A stretch of 6,363 bases of DNA from Rhizobiaceae bacterium (lineage in GTDB: Bacteria; Pseudomonadota; Alphaproteobacteria; Rhizobiales; Rhizobiaceae): assembly GCA_016793565.1 (NCBI GenBank), contig JAEUMA010000289.1, positions 1-6,363 of the forward strand, in the 5' to 3' direction. Of the stretch, positions 5,241-6,363 are shown piece by piece; within the stretch, counting starts at the first letter, position 1, and every line of letters starts with the position of its first letter. Under the pieces are notes generated by a model, which was not told the origin of the DNA, did no database searches, and saw only the letters and a list, made by a program, of their open reading frames with translations. The translations under genes were made by a program, and so were the position numbers.

Positions 5241-6363
5241 TCAGAATATCTTGCCCGGATTGAGGATGTTGCGCGGATCGAGCGCGGCCTTGATGGCGCG
5301 CATGGTTTGGATCTCGTCGGCCGAGCGCGAATGGCCGAGAAAGGCCTTCTTGGCCAGTCCGATACCGTGTTCGGCGGAGATGGAACCCTTGTAGGCGGCT
5401 ATGAGCTCGTACATCAGGCGCTGCACTTGCGTCTTGCGCTCGGGCGTCGGGAGCCCGGTCGTCACATGCAGGTTGCCGTCGCCGAGGTGACCGATGATGT
5501 GCAGGCCGAGATTTTCGGGAACGTGTTGTGCGAGCAGCGCCTCCGCATCGGCGGCGAAGCGCTCCATGGTGTTGATCGGAAGCGAGATGTCGAAGTCGAC
5601 CATCACCTTGAACAGATCCTTCTCCGGCTCAAATTCCTCGCGGATGCGCCAGATGTCGGCGCGTTGACGCGAGGACTGCGCGATGACGATGTCACTTGCG
5701 TCTCCGCTTTCCAGCAGACCGGTCATGACGGCCTCGAAACGGGTATCGTCGGAAACCTTGTCGAAGCCCTCGGTTTCGCACAGCACATAGAACGGCGAGC
5801 CGGCGGGCAGCGGCGGGGACGCCGGGCAGATCGCCTCGACATTGAAGTCGTAGAATTCGCGCCACATGATCTCGAAGCAGGAAAGCGTGCCCTGGAACGA
5901 CTGCCGCATGGAGTGCAGCGCGCGTATGACGGCGTCGAAGTTCTCGAATGCCAGCAACGCTGTATTGACCGTCAGCGGCGCAGGATGGAGCCGAAGCACG
6001 GCGCGGGTGATGACGCCCAGCGTTCCCTCTGCGCCGATAAACAGGTGCTTCAGATCGTAGCCGGTATTGTCCTTCGCATAGGGAACGAGGTGGCTCAGCA
6101 CCTTGCCGCTGGCCAGCACGCATTCGAGCCCCAGCACCTGATCGCGCGCCAGCCCATAGCGCAAAGCCTGGAAGCCGCCGGCATTGGTCGACAGGAGACC
6201 GCCGACCATGGCGCTGCCGCGCCCGCCGAGGTCGAGACCGAAGCGCAGGCCGGCGGCCTGGCAGGCAGTCTGCAGCTTCTCCAGCACGACGCCCGCCTCG
6301 GCCTGCACGGTCATGCCGGCCGTGTCCGGCGCCTCCATCCTGTTCAGCCGCTCCAGCGAAAGC
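5241..6363 (-). CDS. FAD-linked oxidase, GlcD / D-lactate dehydrogenase type (C-terminal part, runs off right edge)
   Basis: The frame is open from the right edge (first full codon at 6362) to the TGA at 5243-5241, giving about 373 residues. Full-length relatives are near 460-480, so roughly 90-100 N-terminal residues lie outside. The ATG at 6338 is internal: the residues ahead of it (LSLERLNR) fit the family. Visible FAD-domain motifs are GGLLSTNAGG followed by ALRYGLARDQVLGLE, and LFIGAEGTLGVITRA. The C-terminal substrate domain has GHLGDGNLH, with histidine codons at 5489-5487 and 5468-5466, and ISAEHGIG, with the glutamate at 5372-5370. This His-x6-His plus Glu arrangement is the zinc site known in D-2-hydroxyglutarate dehydrogenase-type enzymes. 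The protein ends in the typical LDPRNILNPGKIF. Members oxidise D-2-hydroxy acids such as glycolate, D-lactate or D-2-hydroxyglutarate to 2-oxo acids. It converges on the SDR gene with a 26-bp gap, so it belongs to a separate transcript. Confidence 0.9.
   Translation of the reverse strand, partial: LSLERLNRMEAPDTAGMTVQAEAGVVLEKLQTACQAAGLRFGLDLGGRGSAMVGGLLSTNAGGFQALRYGLARDQVLGLECVLASGKVLSHLVPYAKDNTGYDLKHLFIGAEGTLGVITRAVLRLHPAPLTVNTALLAFENFDAVIRALHSMRQSFQGTLSCFEIMWREFYDFNVEAICPASPPLPAGSPFYVLCETEGFDKVSDDTRFEAVMTGLLESGDASDIVIAQSSRQRADIWRIREEFEPEKDLFKVMVDFDISLPINTMERFAADAEALLAQHVPENLGLHIIGHLGDGNLHVTTGLPTPERKTQVQRLMYELIAAYKGSISAEHGIGLAKKAFLGHSRSADEIQTMRAIKAALDPRNILNPGKIF

Overview
The window looks like chromosome or large-replicon sequence from a GC-rich proteobacterium, most likely an alphaproteobacterium of the Rhizobiales type. 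That placement is inferred from GC-rich codon use, compact gene spacing and the gene families present: a polyamine-type periplasmic binding protein, a DadA-like oxidase, a MocR regulator and a GlcD-type flavoprotein. No marker gene fixes the taxon. I see no mobile element, CRISPR array, tRNA or rRNA.

Layout: on the minus strand, reading from 2685 down to the left edge, there is a probable operon. It encodes a PotD-type ABC substrate-binding protein (2685-1600), a D-threonine aldolase-like PLP enzyme (1549-407) and the N-terminal third of a DadA-type FAD D-amino acid dehydrogenase (366 to the edge). Gaps are 50 and 40 bp. Divergently, on the plus strand, a MocR-type regulator (GntR helix-turn-helix plus aminotransferase-like domain, 2971-4419) is followed after 36 bp by a short-chain dehydrogenase (4456-5214). 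Converging on that gene from the right edge is the C-terminal three quarters of a GlcD/D-lactate dehydrogenase-type FAD oxidase (5241 to 6363, minus strand), which continues outside the window.

The 285-bp divergent intergenic region (2686-2970) is the only long non-coding stretch. It is visibly AT-richer than the genes. Its MocR-proximal half carries a dyad with 22-bp centre spacing, two perfect 10-bp palindromes and a 10-bp direct repeat whose copies are 62 bp apart. These overlap candidate -10/-35 elements in both directions, which is what a MocR operator region controlling itself and the divergent operon would look like.

Working model (inference): the locus imports and degrades a D-configured or beta-hydroxy amino acid. 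The binding protein captures the substrate, the aldolase-fold enzyme splits a D-beta-hydroxy-alpha-amino acid into glycine plus an aldehyde (or glyoxylate), and the DadA-like flavoenzyme deaminates a D-amino acid or glycine. The SDR and the GlcD-type oxidase may handle hydroxy or aldehyde intermediates. The PLP-domain regulator would sense the amino acid or amine directly. The exact substrate cannot be read from the sequence.
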